Below, piece by piece: positions 21,243-32,015 of a stretch of 64,000 bases of DNA. How positions within the stretch are numbered: position 1 is the first letter of the stretch; every line of letters starts with the position of its first letter. The stretch is taken from NCBI RefSeq assembly GCF_002127325.2, contig NC_035443.2:144226073-144290072 (forward strand), written 5' to 3'. Below the pieces are notes generated by a model, which saw only the letters and a list, made by a program, of their open reading frames with translations, had not been told where the DNA came from and did no database searches. Source of the DNA: Helianthus annuus (Eukaryota; Streptophyta; Magnoliopsida; Asterales; Asteraceae). The position numbers and the translations under genes were made by a program.

Positions 21243-21792
21243 GTGGCTTTTTTCACTCCCAAATGGAATGGGTAGAAGAGAAGGTTTTTGGACTTGTCAT
21301 AGAATGTCGGGATTTCCAAGATTCTTTATCAAGTTTTATTTTTATTTATTTACAATCCTATTCGTCATGATTTATTAAAAACGTTTCATAAGATAAATTA
21401 CTTATTAGGGCATAACATGCCTTTTTAAAATTTCATTTATATACAAGTTCACATACCTCACGGGGGATCACTCAACACTCGGCCGAAGGTGTATTTTTAG
21501 TGAATCACTCGAGAGCGGCATGGAACTTACTCCTACCATAAGCTTGCCAAGCAATCAATCCTCCTCCTTTTTAACTATATACCTTTGTAAATATCAAGAG
21601 GACTTTTTGGGTGAAGGGTTAGGCTTGGGCTAAATGTGAGTGGTTGGGTTAGTGGTTAGTAAAACGGCGAAAAGCGTAAAAAGCATCGGTTTTTGAAAGA
21701 CTTTTTATTTTTCATAATTTTATTTTATTTTGATGAACCATTTATTTCAAACAAAGTTATTTTTTTTATGAACCTGTTTGTTTATTTGGTTT

Positions 21793-21796
<4 letters not shown>

Positions 21797-21863
<67 letters not shown>
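21797..21863. repeat. (TA)n microsatellite
   Basis: About 33 uninterrupted TA units forming the left border of MITE M1. Confidence 0.95.
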
Positions 21864-21865
<2 letters not shown>

Positions 21866-22716
21866 AGATGGATCATGAGAAAATTAGTTTAAATTAGAAA
21901 ACAAAAAACTAACTAAAAAAGCCTAAAAAAACCTAAAAAACATACCAAATTTTTTTTACAATTTTTTTTAGAAAAATCGCTACTTTTTATGTATGGAAAA
22001 AAATTTTCAAAAAAAAAAAATTTTTTTTTTGGTTGTACGGCACATGTGCACTAATACGGAAAGCCTAAACCACTTAACCCACCCCCCACCGACACCCCCC
22101 AAAAACCTAAACCCCCCACCCCCACCCCCCAAAGACCTAAATTCACCTTCCCACCAAAAGCCTAACCCCCCACCCCCCAAAAACCTAAACCCCCCACCCC
22201 CACCCTCCCGAAAACCTAAAACTAAACCCTAAACATAAACCCGAAAAAAACCTAACCCCCCCCCCCCCAAAACCTAACCCTCCCCCACACCAAAAAACCT
22301 AATCCTAATCCTAAATCTCCAAAAAAAACTAACCCGAAAAGCTAAACTAGACTCAAAAAGCTAATTTTAAGCATGTAATGCACATTGTAGTACATGTTAT
22401 ATTGCACATGTGCACTACTATAATAATAGTATTGAAAACAAGACGACACCATAAATTTTTTTTTATGTCATAAAAAATATGCTCGAATATACTTGAATGA
22501 AAGATAAGAAAATTTGTGATCTTATGGTGCCATTTTTGTTTTAAAATGATAACGTATGGAGAAATGGGAAATTTTTGAAAAGTTATATATTTTTTGTTCC
22601 AATTTTACCCCTCCTTCATTAAAAGTCCCCCCTCCTTCATTAAAAGTCTCCCCCCCTTCTTTTTTAGTGGTTTTCTAGTTTTCTCATATATATGTAGTTT
22701 TCTCATGATCATCTCC
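21864..22716. mobile_element. MITE M1 in (TA)n (micron-like)
   Basis: Left end GGAGATGGATCATGAGAAAA and right end TTTTCTCATGATCATCTCC are inverted copies with a one-base length difference. TA arrays flank both ends. Insertion into TA microsatellites is the hallmark of 'micron' MITEs described in rice; calling this micron-like is an analogy. The interior has long C-rich stretches (22,078-22,300) of CACCCCC and AAAACCTAAACC units, G-rich on the other strand. There is no transposase. Confidence 0.75.
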
Positions 22717-22743
22717 ATATATATATATATATATATATATATA

Positions 22744-23146
22744 GGGAGGGGCTCATGCGAGAAGCACCCTTATTGTGAGAACCGCGAGAACCAATGTGAA
22801 CACAACCTAAAATAGCTAAAAAAACCTAACCCCCACCCCCCTCCCCCACCCCCAAAAACCTAAACCCCCCCCCCCAAGCTAAAATGCTAAAAACTAAACC
22901 CCCAAAAACCTAAAAAAATCAAAAAAAAAATCTATTTTTTTTTAATATTTTTATGCTCAAATCGCTACTTTTAGTGGCCAAAATAAATTTTTTTTAATTG
23001 GCTTCGAAAAGTAGCGATTTTTATATAAAAAATATCAAAAAAAAATTTTTTTTGTGTGATTTTTAGCTATTTTTAGGCATTTTTTGTTGTGTTCACATTG
23101 GTTCTCGCGGTTCTCGCAATAAGAGCTGGTTCTCGCATGATCTTCT

Positions 23147-23149
<3 letters not shown>
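22744..23149. mobile_element. MITE M2 in (TA)n
   Basis: About 406 bp with ~63-bp terminal inverted repeats. The left reads GGGAGGGGCTCATGCGAGAA and continues through CTTATTGTGAGAACC and CGCGAGAACC to AATGTGAACACAAC; the right is its inverse with few mismatches. TA arrays lie on both sides (22,717-22,743 and 23,150-23,180), the left one shared with M1. The interior holds another C-rich run (22,825-22,880) and a smaller inverted AAATCGCTACTTTT hairpin (22,970-23,020). Confidence 0.85.
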
Positions 23150-23183
<34 letters not shown>

Positions 23184-23832
23184 AGTTATAAGAAAAACCG
23201 AGCTTTGTTACTAAAAGAAAGGATTAAAATAAAAAGGTTTAGGTGGATAAAAAGGGTGATTGTTTTGGGTTAAGAAATGAAAAGGTTTAGGCTAAAAGGG
23301 GTTAACTAGGGGGATTTTGGGTAGGTGGTAAAAAAAATTGAAAATAATGGTGTAGAAAGAAAAAGGGTTATTTCTAATGCCTCCATCATTTACTTACTCG
23401 GGTTTAAATTGGTAAGGACCGGGAATGCATTGTCGTGGCAAGTTCTAGAGTCGTAAGAAACAAGCGGCTATTCACACAAGAAACGAAAAATGAGCATTTA
23501 GTGTAAAGATATGTATTTGTATGCTCAATAAAGGCTCAAAATTCACTTTTGTGGGAATGGGTTTTTATGTGATCAAGTATATATAATCAAATTTTAACTA
23601 AGCTTGTCATGTCGTTTCGTAATTTTCTTATGTTGGTTCTTTTTATCACGACGCTATCGGTTGTAAATTTGTAAAAATATAACCTTGTTAGAACTTGAAA
23701 TTCCCAACTTAAGCTTAGACATGCAAAAAGAAAATGAAAAGTTTTGAAAAAAAATTTGGGGTGATTAGCAGTTCCAATAGAGTTTTGTGTAAGGCTTGTT
23801 AATTAGGACTTGCAAGATTCAAAATTTTAGCA

Positions 23833-23870
23833 TCCCCCCACACTTAAATTACACATTGTCCTCAATGTGT
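23833..23870 (-). promoter_or_regulatory. Internal polypurine-like tract (A')
   Basis: Minus strand CATTGAGGACAATGTG...TTAAGTGTGGGGGGATG. Counterpart of 13,758-13,793. With the terminal PPT deleted, it is the only such tract left in A'. Confidence 0.65.
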
Positions 23871-23943
23871 CCCGAAAATAAGTTTTTAGGTTGATTGAAT
23901 GTGTAAAAAGGTGTTAAAAAGAAAAATTTTATGTTACTGGCAC

Positions 23944-24137
23944 TCTGGACATGTCCCCGTGGTGACCGGGCACGGCCCCGTGTTCAGGTGCCAGTAATCA
24001 AAATTTAGTAAAGAGAAACAAAAGCCTGGACACGGGGGCGTGTTCAGTGAACACGGCCCGTGTCCAGTTACCTGAACTGGGCGTTTTTTGCAGATTGTGC
24101 AGCACGGGGCCGTGTCGGGCGGACACGGCCCGTGCTG
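23944..24137. repeat. GC-rich dyads, internal cluster of A'
   Basis: CATGTCCCCGTGG (decayed) paired with CACGGCCCCGTG; CACGGGGGCGTG with CACGGCCCGTG; CACGGGGCCGTG with CACGGCCCGTG. The layout is as in A at 13,871-14,047. Confidence 0.8.
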
Positions 24138-24491
24138 AACTTGCTGTAATGAAGAATTTTTGTCGGGAAGCTCTGTTTTCATGCATGGGGTGATGTTTCT
24201 CGTTTCCCTTGTTATCCTTCACCATCCCGAGTGTGTTTTATTCATTACAACATCATCCAAACACTAAAACCATCATTTCATTAAAGTCATAGAGAGAATA
24301 ACGTTCCTAGAAAATTAAAAACAAAGAAGAGAAATAAAAGTTAAAAGTCCTAAACTAGATAGGTCAAGTGATACATAAAATTATCATAAGGAGTCCTACT
24401 TTTTCATTAGGAACCAAAATCCCGGAAATAGTTTTTCGGTATTGAGAAGTGTAGTAGGACTCTTGGCCGAGGGTTATCTTCCTAAATGTTG

Positions 24492-24935
24492 TCAAAGCCA
24501 TTCTTCTATCTCTCTTGGGAGGAAGAATGCGGCTTCGTTTTCCTCAACATCTTGCGGAGGAGGGGAAACACCAACCGGGACCCCTTGCAATATGTCTCGA
24601 GGAGGTCCCGGGTGTATGGTGTACCACTCAGCTGGTATGATGACTTCAGGCACCACGTTCCATGCCCTTTGGGTTAATATAGGCACCAAAGGAGGAGAGG
24701 CGAGAATGTTCAACCTCTGGTGCAAGAGATTGACCTCCCGGAGACACCCTTCCAGTCCCACCGTTAGGTGATTGATACGGTCGACCAATGCTTCTTCCAC
24801 CCCCGTCATTTCATCAATAGCCTCTCTTAAGGCGTAAACATAGTTTACAAGAGAGTCTTCCGCCATTGATGACCTCCTCCCCTGTCGGTTGTTCCTTGAG
24901 TGCGATGAAGACGTTCCGCTTGTTCTGCTCGCCAT
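24492..24935 (-). CDS. Conserved small protein, helical (element A', ORF-A)
   Basis: 147 residues from MASRTSG. The helical block AEDSLVNYVYALREAIDEM through LHQRLN is identical to A, and the C-terminus FFLPREIEEWL is also identical. Differences cluster in the Ser-rich N-terminus and the Pro-rich link (VSPPPQDVEENE, five residues longer overall). The DNA of the identical block differs from A at about 24 of 125 positions. The ATG follows TTTTCCCAGA, again a splice-acceptor-like context. The frame is intact although the element itself is disabled, consistent with recent loss of function of the element as a whole. No known domain recognised. Confidence 0.75.
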   Translation of the reverse strand: MASRTSGTSSSHSRNNRQGRRSSMAEDSLVNYVYALREAIDEMTGVEEALVDRINHLTVGLEGCLREVNLLHQRLNILASPPLVPILTQRAWNVVPEVIIPAEWYTIHPGPPRDILQGVPVGVSPPPQDVEENEAAFFLPREIEEWL

Positions 24936-24981
24936 TCTGGGAAAACAGACCGAAAAGAGCTCAATTTTCATGAAACAGTTC

Positions 24982-25024
24982 CTCGGACACGGCCCCGTGT
25001 TCAATGAACACGGCCCCGTGTCCA
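24982..25024. repeat. GC-rich dyad pair upstream of ORF-A (A')
   Basis: GGACACGGCCCCGTGTTC, AAT, GAACACGGCCCCGTGTCC: a perfect larger inverted repeat built from two 12-bp dyads. Confidence 0.88.
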
Positions 25025-25526
25025 GTTGTCTGCAGGTTTTTTAAAGCAAGGAATCTTGGAGTTTTAACTTATTTTCTTGGTTTATAGGTTAATTTTAAGC
25101 ATAAATAATTCAAAACAAAGTTGTATAACTTATTTTAAGCAAGATTCCTTGCATAATGACCTTACAAATACCACAATAAAGGTTGGAATCATGAAGCTCC
25201 CAAGCTTTAATGGAGGTAGTGATTGAAAATTGAAGAAGAAGGCAATGAACAAAAGTGGAAAAGACAAGCTGGCTCTTGAGAACCTTCTTTTAGAACATAC
25301 CTAGGATGGTATGAGTGAAGATCCCAGAAATCTCTGTCTATTGGAGTGGTCCAAATGAGCAGGAATCTTGCTGCATTTATAAAAAACGACAGCACGCTGG
25401 ACACGGCCCCGTGTGCAGACAGAATCCTGACACATTTTGTCCGTATTCTGATGAAATCAGAAGAGAATCTTTCGGCGGACACGGGGGCGTGTTGACCTGG
25501 GCACGGCCCCGTGTCTGGAAGCTGTC

Positions 25527-26222
25527 TTATGGAGTTTGCATATTTTCAAGGAACTTATCCGGATCGGACGGTTCCTTACTGGATGGAACAACCCCAAAGT
25601 GCCTAAGGTACCTTAATTGCTCTAGATTAAGACGAGAACGCAAGAGGTTGTCGGTGAGGGTGATTCCTATGCTAAATGTAGGTGGACAAGTCCAACCCTT
25701 TCCCGGGCTCTCGTTAAAGAAGGTGTATGCTGAATCGCTCAGGTCTATGTATGCATCGAACGAAGTCGATGGGGAGTCCTTCACGGCACAATCGGCACAG
25801 GGACGACTATCGTCCAAGTCCTCGCTAGAGTGGAAGGTATTATCGGGAGCAACGAGGTTGTTTTTATTTGAATGCAACCCCAACAATTCTTCTTGGTCAT
25901 CGTCTTGAGATGAATTAAGGAAATCCATCTTAAGTTCTTTTAACCAATTAAGAACTAGATCTTCTAGTTGAAATAGTTCGTCGAGGAGCATTTCTCCTAG
26001 AATATCTGGTTGAGCGCATTCGAGGGAGAGATAAGGATTATTTTTACTTTCGCCCCTCTTAAGGCTACATGAAAACGATGGGTCTATATAGTGGGGCTTA
26101 TAGTTTATAAAATAACATTCTAATTCTTTATGACCGCCACCACATAATTGACACCACGTAGCATAAGAGTGCCGAAAGTAAAAAATATCATTATCAGTTA
26201 TGTTTGTGTCAGAATTTACCAA
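25527..26222 (-). CDS. Gag-like protein with CCHC-type knuckle (element A', ORF-B)
   Basis: About 231 residues, roughly three-quarters identical to ORF-B of A. The knuckle reads CQLCGGGHKELEC (C-x2-C-x3-H-x4-C). ECAQPDILGEMLLDELFQLE and the SRPCADCAVKDSPSTSFDAY to FFNESP block are unchanged. The start given is a TTG, the point where the frame aligns with A. No ATG precedes LGEM in this frame, while the open frame runs up to about 26,303 with conserved residues (TENRTV-SRRLV). The protein therefore probably starts on an upstream exon or at a non-AUG codon, or this copy has lost its start. Position next to the primer site supports a gag role. Confidence 0.65.
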   Translation of the reverse strand: MVNSDTNITDNDIFYFRHSYATWCQLCGGGHKELECYFINYKPHYIDPSFSCSLKRGESKNNPYLSLECAQPDILGEMLLDELFQLEDLVLNWLKELKMDFLNSSQDDDQEELLGLHSNKNNLVAPDNTFHSSEDLDDSRPCADCAVKDSPSTSFDAYIDLSDSAYTFFNESPGKGWTCPPTFSIGITLTDNLLRSRLNLEQLRYLRHFGVVPSSKEPSDPDKFLENMQTP

Positions 26223-26261
26223 CCGTCGGGATCTTACGGTTCTGTTTTCAGTAACTGAATC

Positions 26262-26385
26262 TTGGGCACGGGGGCGTGTTGAGTGGGCACGGCCCCGTGT
26301 TCAGCTTACTGTCTGACTTAAAACAGGATTGTCAGTTCCAATGATTGGGCACGGGGCGTGTTCAGCGGGCACGACCCGTGCTGAG
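26262..26385. repeat. GC-rich dyads in the leader of A'
   Basis: CACGGGGGCGTG with CACGGCCCCGTG, then CACGGGGCGTG with CACGACCCGTG, equivalent to 16,085-16,208 in A. Confidence 0.8.
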
Positions 26386-26474
26386 TTCTGCAGAAGCTGA
26401 AAAATTAAGAAAATCCTAAAAAAATAGAAAAAATGATTAGGCCGCTGATTCTTAACTTTCTTAAAATCCTTGTG

Positions 26475-26492
26475 TCCCCGGCAGCGGCGCCA
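26475..26492 (-). promoter_or_regulatory. Primer-binding site, tRNA-Asp type (element A')
   Basis: TCCCCGGCAGCGGCGCCA on the plus strand, identical to that of A including the single A-to-G relative to plant tRNA-Asp. Confidence 0.88.
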
Positions 26493-26498
26493 AAAGCT

Positions 26499-28237
26499 TG
26501 ATGCGTGTGAAGTGTTATATATATTATGTGTATATTTTAAGCCCTTTTTACACTTTTTAGCCAAGTTTTAAATTTATAAACACGATATTTACTAACACTA
26601 AACACACATATGGGCAAGTGCACCCATCGTGGACGTAGTATAGTGTTGGTAAGATACCGAGGTCGTCCAAGGACACAAGAGCTTTTAGTACCGGTTTATC
26701 CTCAACGTCTAATCAAATCAAAATGTTAGAAAAAGGTTTTTTAAACTAGGAAAATAAAACTAACTAAAATGCTGAAAAGTAAAATAAAAGTAAAAACAGA
26801 TAGACAAGATGAATCACTTAGATCCGACTCGTGTGTAGTCTAACCTTTGATTATTTTCACACTTTTGCACTTGTTTAAGAGATTATCTTAGTTATTGTAG
26901 TAGGCCCATCTTTTGAAGGCGACGTTACCCTCAACCCAGTAGTTTGAGTCAGCAAGGATACAATCATAAAGGGTCAGATTATTGAAAGATAATTAATTAA
27001 GTTATTAATGCATAACGTGGTAGGCCCCTCTTTTGAAGGCGACGTTACCCTCGGCTAAGTAGTTTGAGTCAGCAGGGATACAGTCCTAAGTAGTCGGGTT
27101 AAAGTTTTAATAGTAGTTTAACTTATAAAGGGATCAAAGAGTTTGGACCCCTGCCATCCAATACCGTTGGGTATTGAACGGGGTCCTACTAAATTTGACC
27201 CAGGTCCTTTGCAGGATCTATACACTGAACAATGGCAAGACTCTTACCAAACAGTTCCCTTAACCCCCGACCAGGTAGCCAACATACCTCCATATAGACC
27301 GTGGAGATATGAATGGTGAAAATCTTTTATTTTATATAGACAGTAAAATAATGCCAAGACACCACGGACAAAAGATAAGGAAGAATCACCTTCAACATAA
27401 GAAACTAGTAATTAAAGTCATTAATACAAAACCAATTAAAAAGTGCAAAAGATTAAAAATAAAAAGTATTACACTAAACACTTGTCTTCACCAAGTGATG
27501 TAAGAGACTTAGGCAAACATGGCCTTTGATTGTCAAGAACTCTTATGATCAATCTTGGATCCCGAGACGACTCACACACTCTATGATGGACAATGGATGA
27601 TGGTGGTGGATGATGGTGTTGTGATGGTGGTGGGTGAAGTGTGAGAGAGGTGGTGTGCCAAGAGATGAGTTGCAAGAGCTCCAAGCACTCCTACTTATAG
27701 GCTGAACAGAAGCTCGGGCACGGCCCCGTGTCCATCCTCCTCTCTTTCTTCATTAAATGCAGTTTGTCTGCATTAGTTGACCATGCCCCCGTGTCCGCTG
27801 AGCACGACCGCGTGTGCAGAAGCATATCTGTACTATCAAGATTTGCCTGGATTCCGCGAATCTTATAGTTGACCACGGCCCCGTGTCCGCTGAGCACGGC
27901 CCTGTGGTGGGCGATGGAAGCTTCTACCACTTTGTCTTTTCTGCTGACACTTGGGCACGCCTCCGTGCTCACTGAGCACGGGGTGTGTTCAGTCTTCTGT
28001 CTTCTTGTTTTGCTTGGGAAGATGCTGTCGGGAGGTCGGGCATGCCACGTTTGTTCCTTTTCTTGTATTTATGTTAGATTTAACTGTCTTTTTGCTTCTT
28101 TTGTCTATTTGAGCTCATTTAATCCTGAAAATACAAAAGGAAGACAAAAGCACACTTTTTCCAACATTAGTACTAAAAAAAGGGTTGGTTTTATGCCACA
28201 ATTGATGTAATTTATATGTTGCATTTTGTGCACATCA
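26499..28237 (-). repeat. Element A' 5' LTR
   Basis: 1,739 bp, TGATG...CATCA. It keeps the internal tandem pair (about 26,900-27,095) and the dyad clusters (27,716-27,740, 27,780-27,810, 27,870-27,910 and 27,953-27,992). The TATA-like box is degraded to CTATAAGTAG (27,691-27,700). Compared with A it has extra sequence in the dyad region. Confidence 0.9.
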
Positions 28238-28242
28238 CCTCC

Positions 28243-29275
28243 AAAGCTATAAAAATAATTATTTTTATTATATAATCACTTATGAAGTATGATTAATTAA
28301 TAGATAATAATCTTAATCCAAAAATTTATTTAAAGATGATAATTTCGACAGTTCTCTTCTTTTAAAAGTTAGGGGATTTTTAAATGGTGTTCAAAATATT
28401 CCGGTTTACGTATTTGTTTCCGTTTATGTATTGCTTTCTCATGCCGGTTTACAACATTATCATAAGCATTACGTTTTGAGATCCAAGTTATTTGAACTAT
28501 TCTATTTCTTAAACGTAAGTTTTCAGAGTTAGAAAATTAGTTATTTTGTCTAACAATGATCCGCTATGAACTTTGATAAATTATTTTATTGATTAAATTC
28601 ATACGTTTATAAAAAGAAAATAGTTTTTCCAAGTATCTTGTTTTGACAATAATAGTATTTAATTTGTTCAAACGTTTCATTTGGTAGGTCAGAAAATCTT
28701 CTTATATGAATACTAGATTAGTTAAACGACGGTTTAAAAAAAAGTTCGTTTATACAAGATAAATTGTTTTAGTTATCATGGCCAACGATGGATTCAGTCT
28801 AAATATCAGTTTTGTTTTGGGTTCGGTATCAGTGATGTATATTACTTACTTTTGTTTTCGTATCAGTTTCCGTTCCAGTTTCAAATCGGTTCGTGTGTCA
28901 GTTTTTTGCATCAGTCATGTGCCTGCATTTGTTTTCAGTAATTGTGTCAATGACCGTTTCAGTTCAGTCTAGTTATGTTCTGTTGTGTTTTGCTTCCGCT
29001 AATATGACTTTACTTGTACTGTTGATTTCTCCGTTACTGAGCAATTTTTGGCTCAGCCGTATTTTTCTTTTTGTGTTTTTTTCCTATTTGTTTTACAAGT
29101 AATATGGGATGATCTGGAATTTCAGTGAGGAGCGTCAGGAAGTTGCTGGTCAAGATTCTTTATTTCAGTAATGTAATAAATGTAAATAGGATATTTTATT
29201 TAATGTTATGGATTAGTTTTCATTTTGATATCTGTAAGAGTGACACGTCAGCCCTAGCGGAGTTAGGGTGTTACA
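28243..29275 (+). other. Older LTR-like host sequence (right part)
   Basis: Continues 20,120 after removal of A'. It ends CTAGCGGAGTTAGGGTGTTACA, a typical end of a plus-strand gypsy LTR. No primer site follows, so this is a solo LTR or a truncated element. Confidence 0.45.
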
Positions 29276-29916
29276 AAAATCGATGAAAAGTTTGTTAGAG
29301 ATTCATCAAGAAGCTTGTTTTTGAAGGATTTAAAGATGTTAAGTATTGATCTTTGAAGATCCCTGATGAAACATGGTTTTAAACATAAATACCTTTCTAA
29401 TGAACATAAAAATGGTTTTTGAACATGATTTTCAAGACTTTGAAACCATAAAACTCATGGATGGATTGATTAGTACATTAAAGTTTCCTAAAAGTTTGTT
29501 TAAAATTTACAAGAACACTTGTTTTTGGAAAGATCATGGTATGTTAAGTGTAGGTCTCAAAGACTACACATTATATATCTATACAAAAAGTAACACACAC
29601 CCTTTTGTTTAAAACACATGCCCCTTTGTTTACACCTACCCTTTTGTTTAAAACACATACCTTTTTATTTACACCCATTTATTTAACACACATGCCCCTT
29701 TGTTTACACCCTTTGTTTAAGATACGAACAACACATAACCTTTTGAAATGGATGAAAGAGCAGATACCAATATATATAACCGTTTCGTCAAATTTTCTCG
29801 CCTACGTAATCTTAATTCTTTTTTCCGATATCTTCATTTAATTTAACCAACAAAAAGTAACTTGGGGGTGTGTCCCTATGTTTTAAGGTTTGTACCCCTT
29901 GATTAAAAAGTCGCAT
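29276..29916. other. Non-coding with short CCCTTTGTTTACACC repeats
   Basis: 29,590-29,720 has about five units of ACACATGCCCCTTTGTTTACACC type (17-30 bp). The rest is AT-rich with no recognised gene. Confidence 0.5.
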
Positions 29917-30201
29917 CCATCGTATATACGCACAAACACTAACTTCACACACAACCATAAAGTTAACCAACACACCTTTTAAAATTAACCACAACTGGGA
30001 ATTGTCACATGCACCTTTTAAAATTAACCAACATCTAAACAACCAGAAAGTCAGATTCAAACAGTGGTGGCCGGTGGGTTCAAAGTTGATAACTAACCGA
30101 AATTCCACTCGAAAAGAAATGACGTTCCATTCGAAAAGAAATTACGCAACCATCTTATGAAGAGGTATGTTGATTCGGATTCCTCACACCGGTTCATGAC
30201 T

Positions 30202-30232
<31 letters not shown>

Positions 30233-31232
30233 GTGTGCGTCTGCCATTCAACCCTTCAAAATACCGACGTCCATTCGAAAAAAAATTACGTAACCATTTT
30301 ATGAAGAGATTATTGATTCATCACTTCACACCGATTCTTGACATATATATCTCTGCAACTTACAAGGTGTGTGGGTTTTAATATTATATATATTATTATC
30401 AGAATGCATATCTGATTTTATGATGTGTTGAAACCTATCCATATTGATCCATTTAGAAATTGAAGTTTTTGTCCCTTATCTTCAGTTGGTTCTTAACATC
30501 ATCTTCGCTGCACATTTATTCGGTCTCATACCAGAACCAACACGCTTCTTCTTCAACTAACAATTTAATGCCATAGTACGCGTCCATCGTATATAAGCAC
30601 AAATACTAACTTCACACACAACCATAAAGTTAACCAACACACCTTTTAAAATTAACCACAACTAGGAATTGTCACATGCACCTTTTAAAATTAACCAACA
30701 TCTAAACAACCAGAAAGTCAGATTCAAACAGTGGTAGCCGGTGGGTTCAAAGTTGATAACTTAACCGAAATTCCACTCAAAAAGAAATGACGTTCCATTC
30801 GAAAAGAAATTACGCAACCATCTTATGAAGAGGTATGTTGATTCAGATTCCTCACACTGGTTCATGACTTATATGTATGTATGTGTGTGTGTCTGCTATT
30901 CAACCCCTCAAAATACCGACATCCATTCGAAAAAAATTACGTAACCATTTTATGAAGAGATTATTGATTCATCACTTCACACCGATTCTTGACATATATA
31001 TATGTCTGCAACTTACAAGGTGTGTGGGTTTTAATATTATACAAATTATTATCAGAATGCATATCTGATTTTATGGTGTGTTGAAACCTATCCATATTGA
31101 TGCATTTAGAAATTCAAGTTTTTGTCCCTTATCTTCAGTTGGTTCTTAACATCATCTTCGCTGCACATTTATTTGATCTCATACCGGAACCAACGCGCTT
31201 CTTCTTCAAGTAACAATTTAATGCCATAGTAC
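29917..31232. repeat. ~667-bp tandem duplication
   Basis: Unit 1 is about 29,917-30,583 and unit 2 about 30,584-31,232, high identity throughout. Differences include the number of ATGT/GTAT tetranucleotide units (30,205-30,235 against 30,870-30,890). The right end of each unit includes the last ~55 bp of the minus-strand frame at 31,169-31,399, so that fragment's 3' end exists twice. Confidence 0.85.
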
Positions 31233-31399
31233 CAAGGATATGGTTGTTGTTTAATCACGTACGGTGACAAAAATAAGGGACAACGGCAAAAGTGCCAAGG
31301 GCGCTGCTGATTAAACGCCCACCGTCTCTTGCCATCTTCAACCGTCAAGGCGTCAAATGACCCAACGTTTATTGGCTTCTTCTTCATTGCCGACTCCAA
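31169..31399 (-). pseudogene. Unrecognised ORF fragment
   Basis: 76 codons with a complete ATG-to-stop frame and gene-like composition: Lys-rich start MESAMKKKP, then SFDALTVEDGKRRWAF, and an aromatic-rich second half (PWHFCRCPLFLSPY, PYPWYYG). I do not recognise the protein. Its 3' end is duplicated at about 30,524-30,580 with several amino-acid changes. There is no intron-exon continuation I can support, so a captured or decayed gene piece is likeliest. Confidence 0.3.
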
Positions 31400-32015
31400 C
31401 CATCTTTCTGTTCTAAGTTCATGCCTGTGGTGTCAACACAACCTAAAAGCGCCGCCACCACAACCCCTCTATTTCATCCGCCCGTTCACACTTTTCCGGT
31501 GAAAACTCGAACTGGTGACTATAACTTTGTCGGCTGATGGCCTGAAACCAATTGTCATAAGTTAAATGGTTTTACACACATGATAATTGTTAGACAAAGT
31601 CTAATAATTTTAAATTTTGAATAAAAAGAAATGGTTGAATTAATAAAATGAAAAAAAAGGTTTAACTATGACGGTTTTAATTTTCAAGTCCTATCCTTTT
31701 TACATTAAGCGGGCTATTGTTATTGTAGGTATTTTTTTAATAATTAAACAAGAAATTCTTTTTGATAATGTATCAGACAGGGAATTCTTTTTGATAATGT
31801 GAGGAGAAAATACTACTGAATGTCAAAGGCATTTATGATCTCTATCGCATGTTAATTAAAAGAACTATTATAAGAATTTAAAATAACTGGTGTTTAATAT
31901 TTGGTTTGTGTATAGTGTCCCGCCGCAACGCGCGGTTAACGTCAACTTGTTTTTGACAAAAATCAAGTTCACCATAATGTTACACATGAAGAAATTAGTG
32001 TATGTTATTGGTGAA
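31400..32015. other. Non-coding
   Basis: 31,413-31,560 is GC-richer and gene-like (GCCGCCACCACAACCCC, TTTTCCGGTGAAAAC) but has no sustained frame. CCCGCCGCAACGCGCGG at 31,918-31,935 resembles a dispersed-element terminus. Confidence 0.4.

Larger units (their letters stand above)
20126..28237 (-). mobile_element. Element A': second, deleted copy of the A family
   Basis: Bounded by the 5-bp duplication CCTCC (20,121-20,125 and 28,238-28,242). Ends are TGATG...CATCA. It has the same tRNA-Asp primer site, the same two ORFs in the same order and the same dyad layout as A, but is clearly diverged in non-coding parts. The left (3') LTR is cut at about 21,242, where LTR text joins directly to internal sequence, removing roughly 0.7 kb including the U3 promoter and terminal PPT. 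Two MITE-like elements in TA arrays (21,864-22,716 and 22,744-23,149) sit in the 3' non-coding region. It cannot complete reverse transcription. Confidence 0.9.

Noticed and set aside
22200..22240. Telomere-like AAACCCTAAAC
   Set aside because: Only one or two units, embedded in irregular C-rich repeats of a MITE; not an interstitial telomere.
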